This document shows, one piece after another, positions 52,742 through 62,580 of a DNA stretch of 64,000 nt (its first letter is position 1; every line of letters starts with the position of its first letter). The notes beneath the pieces were generated by a model that worked only from the letters and a program-made list of their open reading frames with translations, did not search any database and was not told the DNA's origin. The DNA is from Bacteroidota bacterium (lineage in GTDB: Bacteria; Bacteroidota; Bacteroidia; B-17B0; Aurantibacillaceae). The position numbers and the translations under genes are program-made. The stretch spans positions 196,823-260,822 of the forward strand of contig JADJFB010000009.1 of the NCBI GenBank assembly GCA_016708845.1, read 5' to 3'.

Positions 52742-53392
52742 ATGAAAAAAATAACTTTATTTACAATCGCATTAGTAAGTGCTATTTTATTCCATAATAA
52801 AATTTTAGCACAAGACAATTCAGCATTTGACAAAGGAACCGTGGTAGCAACCGCAGGTTATGGCTTTCCTGATTTTTACAGAACAAGTTTGAGAGTTTCT
52901 TATAATGCATACAGTTCTCGTAGCGTTAGAGGTTTTGGTCCAATCATCTTAAAAGGAGATTACGGTATTGTAAAATTCAAATGGGGTCATTCAGTTGGAG
53001 CAGGAATTGTAATTGGCTATAGTAATACACGTGTAAACTATACCTATATAGAAACAAAATGGAATAATGGAAACGGTTGGAATAATTACACTTATAGCCA
53101 AACAGACAACTACCAAACAATTACAATTGGTGCTAGAGGGTCGTACCATTTTTTCACAAAAGAGAAAGTTGATTGCTATGCTAATGTAGGATTAGGTTTT
53201 AATATCAACACCTCAACTCATACAACAGATAATCCAAATGGCTACACTAGTTACGCAGCTTCTCGTTCTGGTTTATATAATGCGTTTACTGTTGGAATTA
53301 GGTATTATTTTACTAAAAACATTGGCGTTTATTCTGAGCTTGGATGGGATAATTCTACTCCAATACAAGGTGGAGTAGCTATTAAATTTTAA
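52742..53392 (+). CDS. Outer membrane beta-barrel protein (porin-like)
   Basis: This 216-residue protein has a signal peptide (LFTIALVSAILFHNKILAQD). Alternating aromatic strands follow (HSVGAGIVIGYSNTRVNYTY, ITIGARGSYHFFT, CYANVGLGFNIN), ending with FTVGIRYYFTKNIGVYSELG and the C-terminal GGVAIKF. This is the usual small Bacteroidota barrel ending in Phe. The function is unknown. It starts 19 bp after mreB and before mreC, a position where no gene is usually found. Confidence 0.85.
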   Translation: MKKITLFTIALVSAILFHNKILAQDNSAFDKGTVVATAGYGFPDFYRTSLRVSYNAYSSRSVRGFGPIILKGDYGIVKFKWGHSVGAGIVIGYSNTRVNYTYIETKWNNGNGWNNYTYSQTDNYQTITIGARGSYHFFTKEKVDCYANVGLGFNINTSTHTTDNPNGYTSYAASRSGLYNAFTVGIRYYFTKNIGVYSELGWDNSTPIQGGVAIKF

Positions 53393-53399
53393 AAATTCT

Positions 53400-53420
53400 C
53401 AGCGGTGCTGGCTTTTTTAT
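53400..53420 (+). terminator. Weak hairpin with T-run after the barrel gene
   Basis: The stem CAGC / GCTG with a 3-base loop is followed by GCTTTTTTATTTT, 8 bp past the stop at 53392. The stem is short, so this is tentative. Confidence 0.3.
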
Positions 53421-53444
53421 TTTAAGAACATTTTAGCCAAACAC

Positions 53445-53682
<238 letters not shown>

Positions 53683-53706
53683 TAACCTTCTATTTATAAA
53701 ACTTAA

Positions 53707-54544
53707 ATGAAAAACCTTTTAAATTTCCTATATAAAAACAACTTCTTTTTTGTGTTTTTATTTTTAGAAATTATATGTGGGTTCATTTTAATTAAAAACA
53801 ATGGCTTTCAAGGCTCTAGCCTATTAAACTCTTCAAATAGAGTTAGTGCTAATATCTATGAAATTGAAGCAAGTGCCAAAGAATATTTATTACTGAAGGA
53901 TGAAAACGAGCGTTTAGCAAAAATGAACGCCTTTTTATTAAACCGAATAAAACTGGGTTATGCAGCGATTCCGTTAAAAGTTTACAAAAAAAACGATACA
54001 CTTTATAAACAAGAGTATGAGTTTATGAATGGAAAAGCTATTAATAGTAGTGTAAACAAAAGAAGTAATTACTTAACACTTAATATTGGTTCTCAACAAG
54101 GTGTAACACGCGACATGGCAGTAATAACAAGCGACGGTATAATTGGCATTGTAAAAGATGTATCCGAAAATTTTTCATCCGCCATGTCGATTTTACATAA
54201 AGATGTTAGAGTAAACTGTCAGTTAAAAAAAGATGGCACTTACGGTCCGCTTATTTGGGATGGTTCTGATTATCGTTTTTCTAACCTAACTGATATTCCA
54301 ACACATGCAAAAATAAAAAGGAGATACGGTTATCATAAGTTCGTTATCTGGAATTTTCCCAGAAGGAATTTTAGTAGGCTTTGTAGATAGCTTTGAACAA
54401 AGACCAAACGAATCGTTTTATACAGTAAAGGTAAAACTGAGTGCGGACTTCAAAAAAGTAAATCACGTATCAGTTATAAAATATAATTACAAAACCGAAA
54501 GAGATAGTTTAGAAATTAAATCGCAAGTACAAAGTGATAAATAA
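53707..54544 (+). CDS. mreC: Rod shape-determining protein MreC, frameshifted
   Basis: It starts with one membrane helix (FFFVFLFLEIICGFILI), then a coiled coil (EIEASAKEYLLLKDENERLAKM). The beta-domain is typical: YLTLNIGSQQGVTRDMAVIT, SDGIIGIVKDVSENFSSAMS and LHKDVRVNCQL. The frame breaks near 54315 (A-run AAAATAAAAAGG). The other frame continues GDTVIISSLSGIFPEGILVG, FYTVKVKLSADFKKVNHVSV, and ends at 54544. The joined length is about 278 residues, normal. mreD begins 11 bp before this end. As mreC is normally essential in rods, the break is probably a sequence error. Confidence 0.92.
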
Positions 54545-55052
54545 CATTATTAAAAATAGCATTCGGTTTGTCATATTAGTGCTTCTTCAAGTTCTAATCG
54601 TTCAAAATATTCGCTTGGGATCGTATATGATTTTATTCCCTTACGTGTTATTTATTCTATTACTTCCATTCGAGACTCCAAAATTAGTTGTCCTATTTGC
54701 TTCTTTTTTTCTCGGGCTAACTATTGATATGTTTTATGATACTGCAGGTATGCATGCCGCCGTTTGTACTTTAATTGGTTTTTTGAGGTATTATATTTTA
54801 AAAATATTGTCTCCTCGAGAAGGCTATGAATCTGGACTAATTCCTAATGTAGATTCCATGGGGCCAGTATGGTTTATCACCTACTCCGCTTTAATCATAT
54901 TTATTCACCATTTAATTTTCTTTTATTTAGAAATTTTCAGATTTAATGAATTTTTCACCACTTTATTGAGAGTTATTTTAAGCACCATTGGTACTTTCTG
55001 TTTCGTTTATGTTGTTCAGTTTTTGTTTTATAAAACAGATAAAAATAAATAA
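54534..55052 (+). CDS. mreD: Rod shape-determining protein MreD
   Basis: This 172-residue integral membrane protein has about five helices (FVILVLLQVLIVQNIRLGSY, YVLFILLLPFETP, LVVLFASFFLGLTIDMFYDT). The pattern FLGLTIDMFYDTAGMHA is the MreD mark. Translation likely starts at GTG (54534) inside the end of mreC, an 11-bp overlap. The stop overlaps the mrdA ATG by one base (TAATG). Confidence 0.9.
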   Translation: MINNIIKNSIRFVILVLLQVLIVQNIRLGSYMILFPYVLFILLLPFETPKLVVLFASFFLGLTIDMFYDTAGMHAAVCTLIGFLRYYILKILSPREGYESGLIPNVDSMGPVWFITYSALIIFIHHLIFFYLEIFRFNEFFTTLLRVILSTIGTFCFVYVVQFLFYKTDKNK

Positions 55053-56929
55053 TGAACAACAATTCTCATTTAGCAGATAGAAAATATATTGTCAGCGGTT
55101 TTTTTATCGTTGTGGCTATAGTATATATCTGCCGATTATTTTATATTCAAATAGTTGATGAACAATATAAATTAGATGCTAGGAATAATGCCTTTAGAAA
55201 TAGAACCGAATATCCATTACGTGGATATATTTATGACCGTAATGGAAAATTATTAGTTCAAAATGTACTATCATACGATTTATTGGTAACGCCAAAGTTG
55301 GTGAAAGACTGCGATACGATGGCTCTTTGTCAAGTATTAGAAATTACCAAAGCAGAGTTTTTAAAGAAAATGAAAAAGGCCAGTCAGGCGCCAAACTCCC
55401 CAAGAAAAGAAAGTATTTTTGAAAAACAACTCTCCAATAAAGTGTATGCTGCTCTTCAAGAAAAGTTATATCGATTCAAAGGCTTTGATGTTCAATCAAG
55501 AACCGTTAGAAAATATCCTCGACCTGTTGCAGCACATTTATTAGGTTATGTTAACGAGGTTACAAAAGAAAAAGCTGCAAAAGACCCTTACTATATTGAA
55601 GGTGATTATATAGGAGCTAGTGGAATTGAACGTGGATACGAAACAGAATTAAGAGGAAAAAAAGGAAAACAAATTGTAATGGTTGATGTTCACAACAAAA
55701 CTAAAGGTAGCTATATGAATGGCTTTTACGACACGGCTGCTGTTGCTGGCAAACCTTTATTTTGCAGTATTGATGTAGACCTTCAGGAATATGGAGAGAA
55801 ATTATTAAAAGGAAAACGCGGTGCTATTGTTGCAATTGAACCAAGCACTGGAGAAATATTATGCTTAATCTCAGCGCCTGGTTACGATCCAAATTTATTG
55901 GTTGGAGGTAAAGAGCGGTCGCGAAACTTTACTAAATTATTTTATGATTCTATAAACCTGCCCTTATTTAACAGAGCTTTAACTGCTATGTATCCTCCAG
56001 GTTCAACCTTTAAATTAATTGATGCTTTAATTGCTCAAAAAGATGGTTTAATTGATAGATCGACAGTTTTTCCTTGTCATGGGGGTTATCCTCCAATGGG
56101 CGGCAGGCCAAAATGCCATCCTCACCCATCAACGGATTTACCTGGATCCATTGCTACTTCTTGCAACTCTTATTATAGTTATGTGTTTTGTAAAATTGTG
56201 GATCAAAAAGCCTTTCCAAATTTTGTAGATGGTTATAATCATTGGAGAGATGCTGTTCGTTCATTTGGACCTGGAACAAAATTAGGAACTGATTTACCTT
56301 TTGATAAACCAGGCAATGTTCCGTCGGTTGAATATTATAATAAAGTATTTGGCAAAAACCATTGGAGAAGTAATACTGTTGTTTCTCTTGGAATTGGTCA
56401 AGCCGAATTACTATTGGTGCCATTTCAAATGGCAAATGTGGTGGCAATAGTTGCCAACAAAGGATATTTTTACACTCCACATTGCATTAAAGGTGTTGGA
56501 ATAGAAAAAGCACTTGATAAGAAGTTTAAAGAAAAACACCTAACCTATGTTCAAGAAGACAAATACTATGAAGTAGTTCACGATGGTATGCAAAAATGTT
56601 TTGACGCAGGTACAGCTACTGCTTCAAAAATACCAGGCATTGTAGCATGTGGCAAAACAGGGACAGCTGAAAATCCTCACGGGAAAGACCATGCTGTATT
56701 TTTAGCTTTTGCACCAAGAGATAAACCGAAAATTGCGATGGTATGTTTTATTGAAAATGCAGGATTTGGTGGAACATGGAGCGCACCAATAGTTAGTTTA
56801 ATGATAGAAAAATATTTAACAGGTAAAGTTACTCGTCCTGATTTAGAAAAACGAATGATGGAAGCTGATTTAATTGGTGGAAAAAATCTATTAGGTAAAA
56901 AAACAGTTGAAAAGAAAAAAACACATTGA
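55052..56929 (+). CDS. mrdA: Penicillin-binding protein 2 (MrdA), elongasome transpeptidase
   Basis: This 625-residue class B PBP cross-links peptidoglycan with RodA. It has a single N-terminal membrane anchor (GFFIVVAIVYICRLFYIQIV), then the dimerisation domain RGYIYDRNGKLLVQNV. Transpeptidase motifs are MYPPGSTFKL (SxxK, about residue 317), ATSCNSYY (SxN, about 368) and VACGKTGTAENP (KTG, about 533). The C-terminus is lysine-rich (KKTVEKKKTH). Length and motifs are normal. It is flanked by mreD and rodA with overlaps on both sides. Confidence 0.96.
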   Translation: MNNNSHLADRKYIVSGFFIVVAIVYICRLFYIQIVDEQYKLDARNNAFRNRTEYPLRGYIYDRNGKLLVQNVLSYDLLVTPKLVKDCDTMALCQVLEITKAEFLKKMKKASQAPNSPRKESIFEKQLSNKVYAALQEKLYRFKGFDVQSRTVRKYPRPVAAHLLGYVNEVTKEKAAKDPYYIEGDYIGASGIERGYETELRGKKGKQIVMVDVHNKTKGSYMNGFYDTAAVAGKPLFCSIDVDLQEYGEKLLKGKRGAIVAIEPSTGEILCLISAPGYDPNLLVGGKERSRNFTKLFYDSINLPLFNRALTAMYPPGSTFKLIDALIAQKDGLIDRSTVFPCHGGYPPMGGRPKCHPHPSTDLPGSIATSCNSYYSYVFCKIVDQKAFPNFVDGYNHWRDAVRSFGPGTKLGTDLPFDKPGNVPSVEYYNKVFGKNHWRSNTVVSLGIGQAELLLVPFQMANVVAIVANKGYFYTPHCIKGVGIEKALDKKFKEKHLTYVQEDKYYEVVHDGMQKCFDAGTATASKIPGIVACGKTGTAENPHGKDHAVFLAFAPRDKPKIAMVCFIENAGFGGTWSAPIVSLMIEKYLTGKVTRPDLEKRMMEADLIGGKNLLGKKTVEKKKTH

Positions 56930-58230
56930 GACAAGACGAACATAAATTATTTTTTGGGGTAGATAAAATCACCATCCTCACCTACGCACTACTCGTGTTT
57001 ATGGGCTGGTTAAATATTTATGCCGCTGTATATAACGAAGAACATCAAAATATTTTTGATACTTCACAAAAATACGGCATGCAACTCGTTTGGATTGGTA
57101 GTGCTTTTTTTATTGCCACCTTTATTTTAATAATTGATGCAGGTTTTTATACAGTATTCGCCTACTTTTTTTACATCTTTTTACTTTTAGCTTGTATTGC
57201 TGTGCCATACCTAGGAAGAGAAGTGAAAGGAAGTAGATCATGGTTTAGATTTGGTTCATTTGGAATACAGCCAGCAGAGTTTATGAAATTTGCCACCAAT
57301 TTAGCATTGGCTAAATATTTAAGTAATGTTAATATAGAAGTAGAAACATCTCGTAGAAATAAACTATCTGATTTAATAAAAAATTATAAAAACACCATTT
57401 TTGCAGTTATCATTTTAGGGCTCCCACTTTTAATAATAAAAATACTACAAGATGAAACGGGCTTAGCCATCGTTTTTATGGCATTCATTATTACATTATA
57501 TAGAGAAGGACTATCAGTTAATTTTTTAATTTTCGGATTGCTGTCAGCTTTACTTTTTGTTTTATCATTGGTAATGGAATCGCAAACATTAATTATTGCT
57601 TTAGCTATTATTTCAGCATTAGCATTTCTATTTGTAAAACGTTCTCGCAAAAATTTAATTATAATTGCTATCGTTTTTTCCGCAGCAAGCGGTGTTGTAT
57701 TAGGAACAAATTATGTTTACAATCACTTAGAAGACCATCAACGTGTGAGAATTGACGTGCTATTAGGAAGAGGAACAGTTAATTTAAAAAAAGAAGGGTA
57801 TAATGTTAACCAAGCAAAAATTGCTATTGGTTCTGGTGGCTTTTGGGGCAAAGGATATTTACAGGGTACTCAAACCAAATATGATTTTGTGCCAGAACAA
57901 GACACCGATTTTATTTTTTGTACTGTAGGTGAGGAATGGGGATTTGTTGGAACTAGTTTAGTTATAATACTTGAACTCTTTTTAATCATTCGCGTCATTT
58001 TTATGGCCGAAAGGCAGCGTTCGCCGTTTAGTAGGATTTACGGATATGGAGTAGCTTCCGTTTTATTTTTTCATCTAGCAGTTAATGTTGGAATGACGAT
58101 TGGCCTGATGCCTATAATTGGCATTCCACTTCCATTCTTTAGTTATGGGGGCTCATCGCTATGGTCGTTCACCATATTGCTATTTATTTTTATAAAATTA
58201 GATGCCAATAGATTGGTGATTTTAAGATAA
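56926..58230 (+). CDS. rodA: Rod shape-determining SEDS peptidoglycan polymerase RodA
   Basis: This 434-residue SEDS protein has about ten membrane helices and polymerises lipid II glycan strands with its partner PBP2. Marks are GREVKGSRSWFRFGSFGIQP with AEFMKFATNLALAKYL, the AIGSGGFWGKGYLQGTQTKY loop, and FVPEQDTDFIFCTVGEEWGF. The end GIPLPFFSYGGSSLWSF is also typical. The only start near the expected N-terminus is TTG at 56926, overlapping the mrdA stop in ATTGA. The alternative is that translation begins at a later codon. Confidence 0.95.
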   Translation: MRQDEHKLFFGVDKITILTYALLVFMGWLNIYAAVYNEEHQNIFDTSQKYGMQLVWIGSAFFIATFILIIDAGFYTVFAYFFYIFLLLACIAVPYLGREVKGSRSWFRFGSFGIQPAEFMKFATNLALAKYLSNVNIEVETSRRNKLSDLIKNYKNTIFAVIILGLPLLIIKILQDETGLAIVFMAFIITLYREGLSVNFLIFGLLSALLFVLSLVMESQTLIIALAIISALAFLFVKRSRKNLIIIAIVFSAASGVVLGTNYVYNHLEDHQRVRIDVLLGRGTVNLKKEGYNVNQAKIAIGSGGFWGKGYLQGTQTKYDFVPEQDTDFIFCTVGEEWGFVGTSLVIILELFLIIRVIFMAERQRSPFSRIYGYGVASVLFFHLAVNVGMTIGLMPIIGIPLPFFSYGGSSLWSFTILLFIFIKLDANRLVILR

Positions 58231-58302
58231 AACTCTACAAAAAAATATTAAAACGTATTATTAAATTTTGTAAATTAGATGTATTAAAATTAAAAGGGTT
58301 CT

Positions 58303-58677
58303 ATGTCAACAAAAAGAACAGCTCATATGAATTTGTTAAGAGAGAAAATTGAAGAAATTTTAGTTAAAGAAAACTATACATTTAGTCAGTTAGCTGATTA
58401 TTTAAATTTATCTGAAGAACAGTTGGAAGATGGTTTAGCTAACAAAACCCTTGAATTAAGATATTTAGAAGATATCTCGAAAAACTTAAAAGTACCTTTG
58501 TATAGCTTTTTTAGAGATACTAATCAAAAGGCAAATTATACAGAAAAGCCGTATTTTGTAAACAAGCTTTGGAACGACGGAGAAGAAGTGAGTCCACAAA
58601 AATTAATGGAAGAAATAGAGCTTTTAAAACAAGCTATTGCTCAAAAAGAAGCAGAATTAGCCCAAAAGTTGAAGTAA
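58303..58677 (+). CDS. Small helix-turn-helix (XRE-like) protein with coiled-coil tail
   Basis: In this 124-residue protein an HTH occupies about residues 10-60: LREKIEEILVKENYTFSQLA, then DYLNLSEEQLEDGLANKTLE and LEDISKNLKVPLYSFF. The C-terminal helix is a coiled coil (LMEEIELLKQAIAQKEAELA). It is probably a DNA-binding or scaffold protein of the cytoplasm. It sits 72 bp after rodA on the same strand. Its target is unknown. Confidence 0.75.
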   Translation: MSTKRTAHMNLLREKIEEILVKENYTFSQLADYLNLSEEQLEDGLANKTLELRYLEDISKNLKVPLYSFFRDTNQKANYTEKPYFVNKLWNDGEEVSPQKLMEEIELLKQAIAQKEAELAQKLK

Positions 58678-58695
58678 TACGCACTGAAACATTCC

Positions 58696-58727
58696 TTTCA
58701 AAATCTCCAATTCTATTGCTATATTTG
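58696..58727 (+). promoter_or_regulatory. Promoter of the CorC/HlyC-type gene
   Basis: TATATTTG at 58720-58727 matches TAnnTTTG, with TTTC (near TTTG) 20 bp upstream at 58696-58699. The expected leader is about 15 bases to the ATG at 58748. Confidence 0.5.
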
Positions 58728-58747
58728 CATAAGGATATTTTTTACAT

Positions 58748-60025
58748 ATGTTAGCGAGTTTATTTCTTACTTTATTATTGGTTTTATTAAATGGTTTTTT
58801 TGTGGCTGCCGAGTTTGCCTTGGTAAAAGTACGAGCTTCACAACTAGATATTTTAATTCAAAAAGGAAGTAGTCGCGCTAAAGTAGCTAGAACACTTCTT
58901 GAAAAACTAGATGCTTATTTATCTGCTACACAGCTTGGTATTACATTAGCTTCTTTAGCATTAGGTGCTATTGGTGAAGAAACTATTTCTCATATTGTTA
59001 TCAATCTATTTCAAAAATATGATTTAGGAGTAAATATGGTTACAGTTCATAGTATTTCTCTCCCCATTGCTTTAACCTTACTAACCTTCTTTCACGTGAC
59101 ATTAGGCGAACAAATACCAAAAATGATTGGGATTAAGTATAGTATGGATACAGCACTTTTTACTGCCTGGCCATTAAAAATATTTTACATGATTTTTAGT
59201 CCATTTATATGGTTATTAAATAAATCATCCAATGTTATTTTAAGAATAGTAGGCATTAAAAGAATTGGAGAAGAAGAAGTTCATACAGAAGAGGAACTTC
59301 GATTAATTTTAACAGAGAGTGAAGAAGGTGGCGCTATTAAACCTAGCGAAAACGAATTGATTCAAAATGTATTTGATTTTGATGATCGTTTGGTAAAACA
59401 AATTATGGTTCCTCAAAACCGTGTGACCGCAATTGACGTAGAGGCATTGGATAGAGATGGTATTATTCAAAAAATATCTGACGAAGGCTTCTCTCGTTAC
59501 CCAATTTATTTAGGAGACATTGATAATATCATTGGTGTGATATATGCCAAAGATTTATTTAAAGAACTAATTTCCAAGAAATTTAAAACTATTAAAGACA
59601 TTATGCGTCCGGCGCATTTTGTGCCTGAATCAATGAAAATTAATGATCTGCTCCGTGATTTTCAAAAACTACACATGCAAATTGCTATTGTTACCAACGA
59701 ATTTGGCGCCACAGCAGGCATCGTAACAATGGAAGATATTATTGAGGAGTTAGTTGGAGAAATACAAGATGAACATGATGAAGAGAAACCAACGGTAGAA
59801 AAGAAAAGCGAAACTGAATATATTGTGAATGCTCATAGTAGTATTGGTGATGTAAACGAATCGTTACCAATGGCTATTCCAGAAAATCCTAAATACGAAA
59901 CCATATCAGGGTTAATAAATTTTTTATGGGGAAGAATTCCTGGAGTTAACGAAAAAAGACAATATGGTGGCTATGAAATAACAGTACTTCAAAGAAAAAA
60001 CAAACTGTTGAGTCTGTTAAACTAA
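58748..60025 (+). CDS. CNNM/CorB-type hemolysin-family transporter with CBS domains
   Basis: This is a 425-residue protein. The N-terminal DUF21 membrane domain covers about 1-190 (NGFFVAAEFALVKVRASQLD, SATQLGITLASLALGAIGEE, VTLGEQIPKMIGI). A CBS pair covers about 200-330 (RLVKQIMVPQNRVTAIDVEA, SRYPIYLGDIDNIIGVIYAK, DIMRPAHFVPE). The CorC_HlyC domain ends the protein (YIVNAHSSIGDVNESLP, YETISGLINFLWGRIPG). Relatives transport or sense Mg2+/Co2+; the hemolysin name is historical. It has its own promoter at 58696-58727. Confidence 0.94.
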   Translation: MLASLFLTLLLVLLNGFFVAAEFALVKVRASQLDILIQKGSSRAKVARTLLEKLDAYLSATQLGITLASLALGAIGEETISHIVINLFQKYDLGVNMVTVHSISLPIALTLLTFFHVTLGEQIPKMIGIKYSMDTALFTAWPLKIFYMIFSPFIWLLNKSSNVILRIVGIKRIGEEEVHTEEELRLILTESEEGGAIKPSENELIQNVFDFDDRLVKQIMVPQNRVTAIDVEALDRDGIIQKISDEGFSRYPIYLGDIDNIIGVIYAKDLFKELISKKFKTIKDIMRPAHFVPESMKINDLLRDFQKLHMQIAIVTNEFGATAGIVTMEDIIEELVGEIQDEHDEEKPTVEKKSETEYIVNAHSSIGDVNESLPMAIPENPKYETISGLINFLWGRIPGVNEKRQYGGYEITVLQRKNKLLSLLN

Positions 60026-60058
60026 GAGTATTAGAAACTGATAAAGTAGAGTAAATTC

Positions 60059-61325
60059 TTAATTATCTAGGTAAATCCTACCCTGTCTCCACATGTCAAC
60101 TGCTTGATACCATCTTTCTTTATAAAGCTCACTTCTTTCTAAATAAAAATCATTATCCGTAAAAGGATTAATAATTTTTATAAATGAAAACGAGATGGAT
60201 GTTGGATTGTTAGGTTCACCATAAATCCATACTTCTCCATTTTTTCGTTTAGAAACTTTATTAGGTGCGCCAAAAACAATGTAAATCATTCCTCTATCGG
60301 TTTTCCATCCTTCCTGAAAGCTCGTAAATAACTTATTACTCTCTTGAACTCTCAAATAATATTTTCTAATCAATTCTTTTGCTCTTTCAGCGCTACCGCC
60401 AATCTCTATCCAAAATTTATCAATAGCACCTTTTTGATCAGACGATTGTAAACAATTGTCAAATTCCTTTTTAGCCATAATATAACGTGTAGCTAAAATC
60501 ATTTGTTCAGTATTTTTTATTTTAGGATAACTTGTTTCATACACAAAAACGTTACGCCGTTTTTTGCCATATTTGTCTTCAAATGAAAAAATCCTTTTGC
60601 TGGAAGCGCTAATTCAATTTTTCCATTTGTTTCATAAACACTAAATGTAGAATCTGGCTTGTAACTAAATTTCGGCATTAACTCAACAGAAAAGGAGGTA
60701 GCGCTAATTTGAACTTAGGCTTGAAATAATCTACTTCAAATAATTTTTCTCTATTTCGAGATGATTGTATATAAACAACCTCATCTGGTTTATAGTAAGA
60801 TGAAAACAAAACTTCGTTACGAGCATTTGTAATCAAAAAATTTTGTCGCGCTTCAATAGATGTTTTATTTGAAAATAAGTTGTCAGTGTACTCCACTTTT
60901 TTGTTTCGATCAACAACATTTACATTAATATAATAATTGAAACCAGCAGGCAATTTAAAAAATAAACTTCCTCTTAATTGTTTAATAATAGCATCTTTTT
61001 GTTTATCAATAAAACTAATTGAAGCCGTATCACTAACAGCGCTCAAATCATCTTCGGCACTCACATTTAATTCTATTCTAATTTGCGCATAAAAATAATT
61101 ACTTGTATCTGTTTTTTTGTATTGTAATACTTCATTTGATATGTCGTAAAATAATTGGCTAATGCTGTCGTTTACATGATAAATAGTGTACTTAGCATCC
61201 AATTCGTTATTGGATTTTGTATATAATCTATCTGTACTAGATTGATTTACTTTTTGAGGTGTGCAAGAAACTGAACCCAAAAACACAAGAATAATAACCC
61301 AATATATAATTTTAAAATAACCCAT
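60059..61325 (-). CDS. GWxTD domain-containing lipoprotein, frameshifted
   Basis: The start MGYFKIIYWVIILVFLGSVS leads to a lipobox Cys (SC). A beta-rich N-terminal region follows (SQLFYDISNEVLQYKK, IRIELNVSAEDDL). The frame breaks near 60690 (LALP to SFSVELMPKFSYKP) and again near 60582 (GFFH to FEDKYGKKRRNVF). The C-terminal part carries FQEGWKTDRGMIYIVFGAPN, the GWxTD motif that names this family of Bacteroidota and related proteins, then EVWIYGEPNNPTSISFSFIK. The joined length is about 420 residues. The function is unknown and the location is presumably the envelope. Confidence 0.85.
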
Positions 61326-61363
61326 GCAAAAATGTGTTTGATTAAAAAATCAATCACCTTAAA

Positions 61364-61741
61364 TTACAAATAAAAAATCAAAAAGAGGAAAATTATTTTA
61401 ATTCGAAATGGCTTACGCTCATACTGGCAACAATCTGGTAATTTACCGTAAGCATAATCATCACCGTAATAGCCATCGTTATCATAACCTGCTTTGGCAA
61501 CTAGTTGCTGAATACCATCTAAAGTGATTTTAGTAGTGTCAAATTTAACGGTTATCAAAGTAGATTCTACATCCCAGTTTTTTTCAACGATCCCATCTAC
61601 ACCCAAAGAACCTTCGATGGTTACTTTACATTTTTCGCAATTTCCCCAAACTTTAAATGTTTCTGTTTTTTCTGCAGTTTGTGTTTTGCAAGAAAATAGC
61701 CCTAAGCTTAAAAAAAATAATATATAATAAAGAGATCTCAT
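61364..61741 (-). CDS. Heavy-metal-associated (HMA) domain lipoprotein
   Basis: The start at 61741 gives a lipoprotein signal (MRSLYYILFFLSLGLFSC) and lies just after a -7 box. The upstream in-frame Met at 61765 falls inside that box. The domain contains FKVWGNCEKCKVTIEGSLG (CxxC metal site), WDVESTLITVKFDTTKITLD and QLVAKAGYDND, as in mercuric/copper-binding HMA folds. A second Cys pair, PDCCQYE, lies near the end. The last stretch, IIFLFLIFYL, looks foreign and may be read-through after an indel. It probably binds copper in the envelope. Confidence 0.88.
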   Translation of the reverse strand: MRSLYYILFFLSLGLFSCKTQTAEKTETFKVWGNCEKCKVTIEGSLGVDGIVEKNWDVESTLITVKFDTTKITLDGIQQLVAKAGYDNDGYYGDDYAYGKLPDCCQYERKPFRIKIIFLFLIFYL

Positions 61742-61751
61742 TTTAAATAAA

Positions 61752-62363
61752 TTATAGCGTTGCAAATTTATAATTTAATTTCAGAAAATGTTCAATATAT
61801 TGAGGAAGGGCAAATTTTAAGTTTTTTTGGGCTTTTATATTGTCATGAAATACTATAATGCTTCCATTTCTAGTATATTTAATACTATTATCTAAACATT
61901 TTTTAGATGAAGTCAACTTATCATAATCATAACTCAATACATCCCAAAACACTACCTTATAATCCTTTGCCAGTATTTTGTATTGGCTTTTTTTAATTCT
62001 TCCGTATGGAGGCCTGAATAAATTTGTTTTGGTTAGTTCTTGGCACCTTTCAGTATTTTCTACATACATCGCATTTTTAACTTCCCAACCTTTCATATGG
62101 TTAAATGTATGATTTCCAACCTGATGCCCTTCGGATTTAATTCTTTGAAAAATAGATGGATTTTTAACAATATTATCTCCAACGCAAAAAAAAGTGGCTT
62201 TAATTTGATATTCCTTCAAAACATCTAACACCCATTCGGTTAATTCTGGAATTGGACCATCATCAAAAGTGAGGTAAATAGTTGGTTCTTTTTTATCCAT
62301 TCGCCATAAAGACCCTTTATATAAAGCTCTCAATAATTGTGGTGGACGAACCAATAATTTCAT
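61752..62363 (-). CDS. Polysaccharide deacetylase (NodB-homology, CE4-like)
   Basis: This is a 203-residue enzyme with all five CE4 blocks: IYLTFDDGPIP (catalytic Asp and metal Asp), GNHTFNHM (metal His pair), FRPPYGRI, FWDVLSYDYD and GSIIVFHDNI. No signal peptide is seen, so it would act in the cytoplasm or by unusual export. Relatives deacetylate peptidoglycan, chitooligosaccharides or other N-acetylated glycans; the substrate here is unknown. The HMA lipoprotein follows 10 bp downstream. Confidence 0.92.
   Translation of the reverse strand: MKLLVRPPQLLRALYKGSLWRMDKKEPTIYLTFDDGPIPELTEWVLDVLKEYQIKATFFCVGDNIVKNPSIFQRIKSEGHQVGNHTFNHMKGWEVKNAMYVENTERCQELTKTNLFRPPYGRIKKSQYKILAKDYKVVFWDVLSYDYDKLTSSKKCLDNSIKYTRNGSIIVFHDNIKAQKNLKFALPQYIEHFLKLNYKFATL
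61763..61770 (-). promoter_or_regulatory. -7 box for the HMA lipoprotein gene
   Basis: The minus strand reads TAAATTTG (TAnnTTTG), 22 bp upstream of the ATG at 61741. It also overlaps the stop region of the deacetylase gene. Confidence 0.4.
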
Positions 62364-62580
62364 TCTTGTTTTTTTACGTTTTAAAGATAGCTATTTCAAT
62401 TAAAACCCATTAATAAATCGTTAAATAAAAACGCCTAAATGGATATAAATAATAGTGTTCAATAAGCAAAAGCTAATGTTTACGAACTCATAACGCTAAC
62501 TTAATCAGATAGCTTGATAATACTGAGTAAGAATGCTTATTTTTAAGACTGATTTTAAACGTAACCCATTTTCAAAAAAA

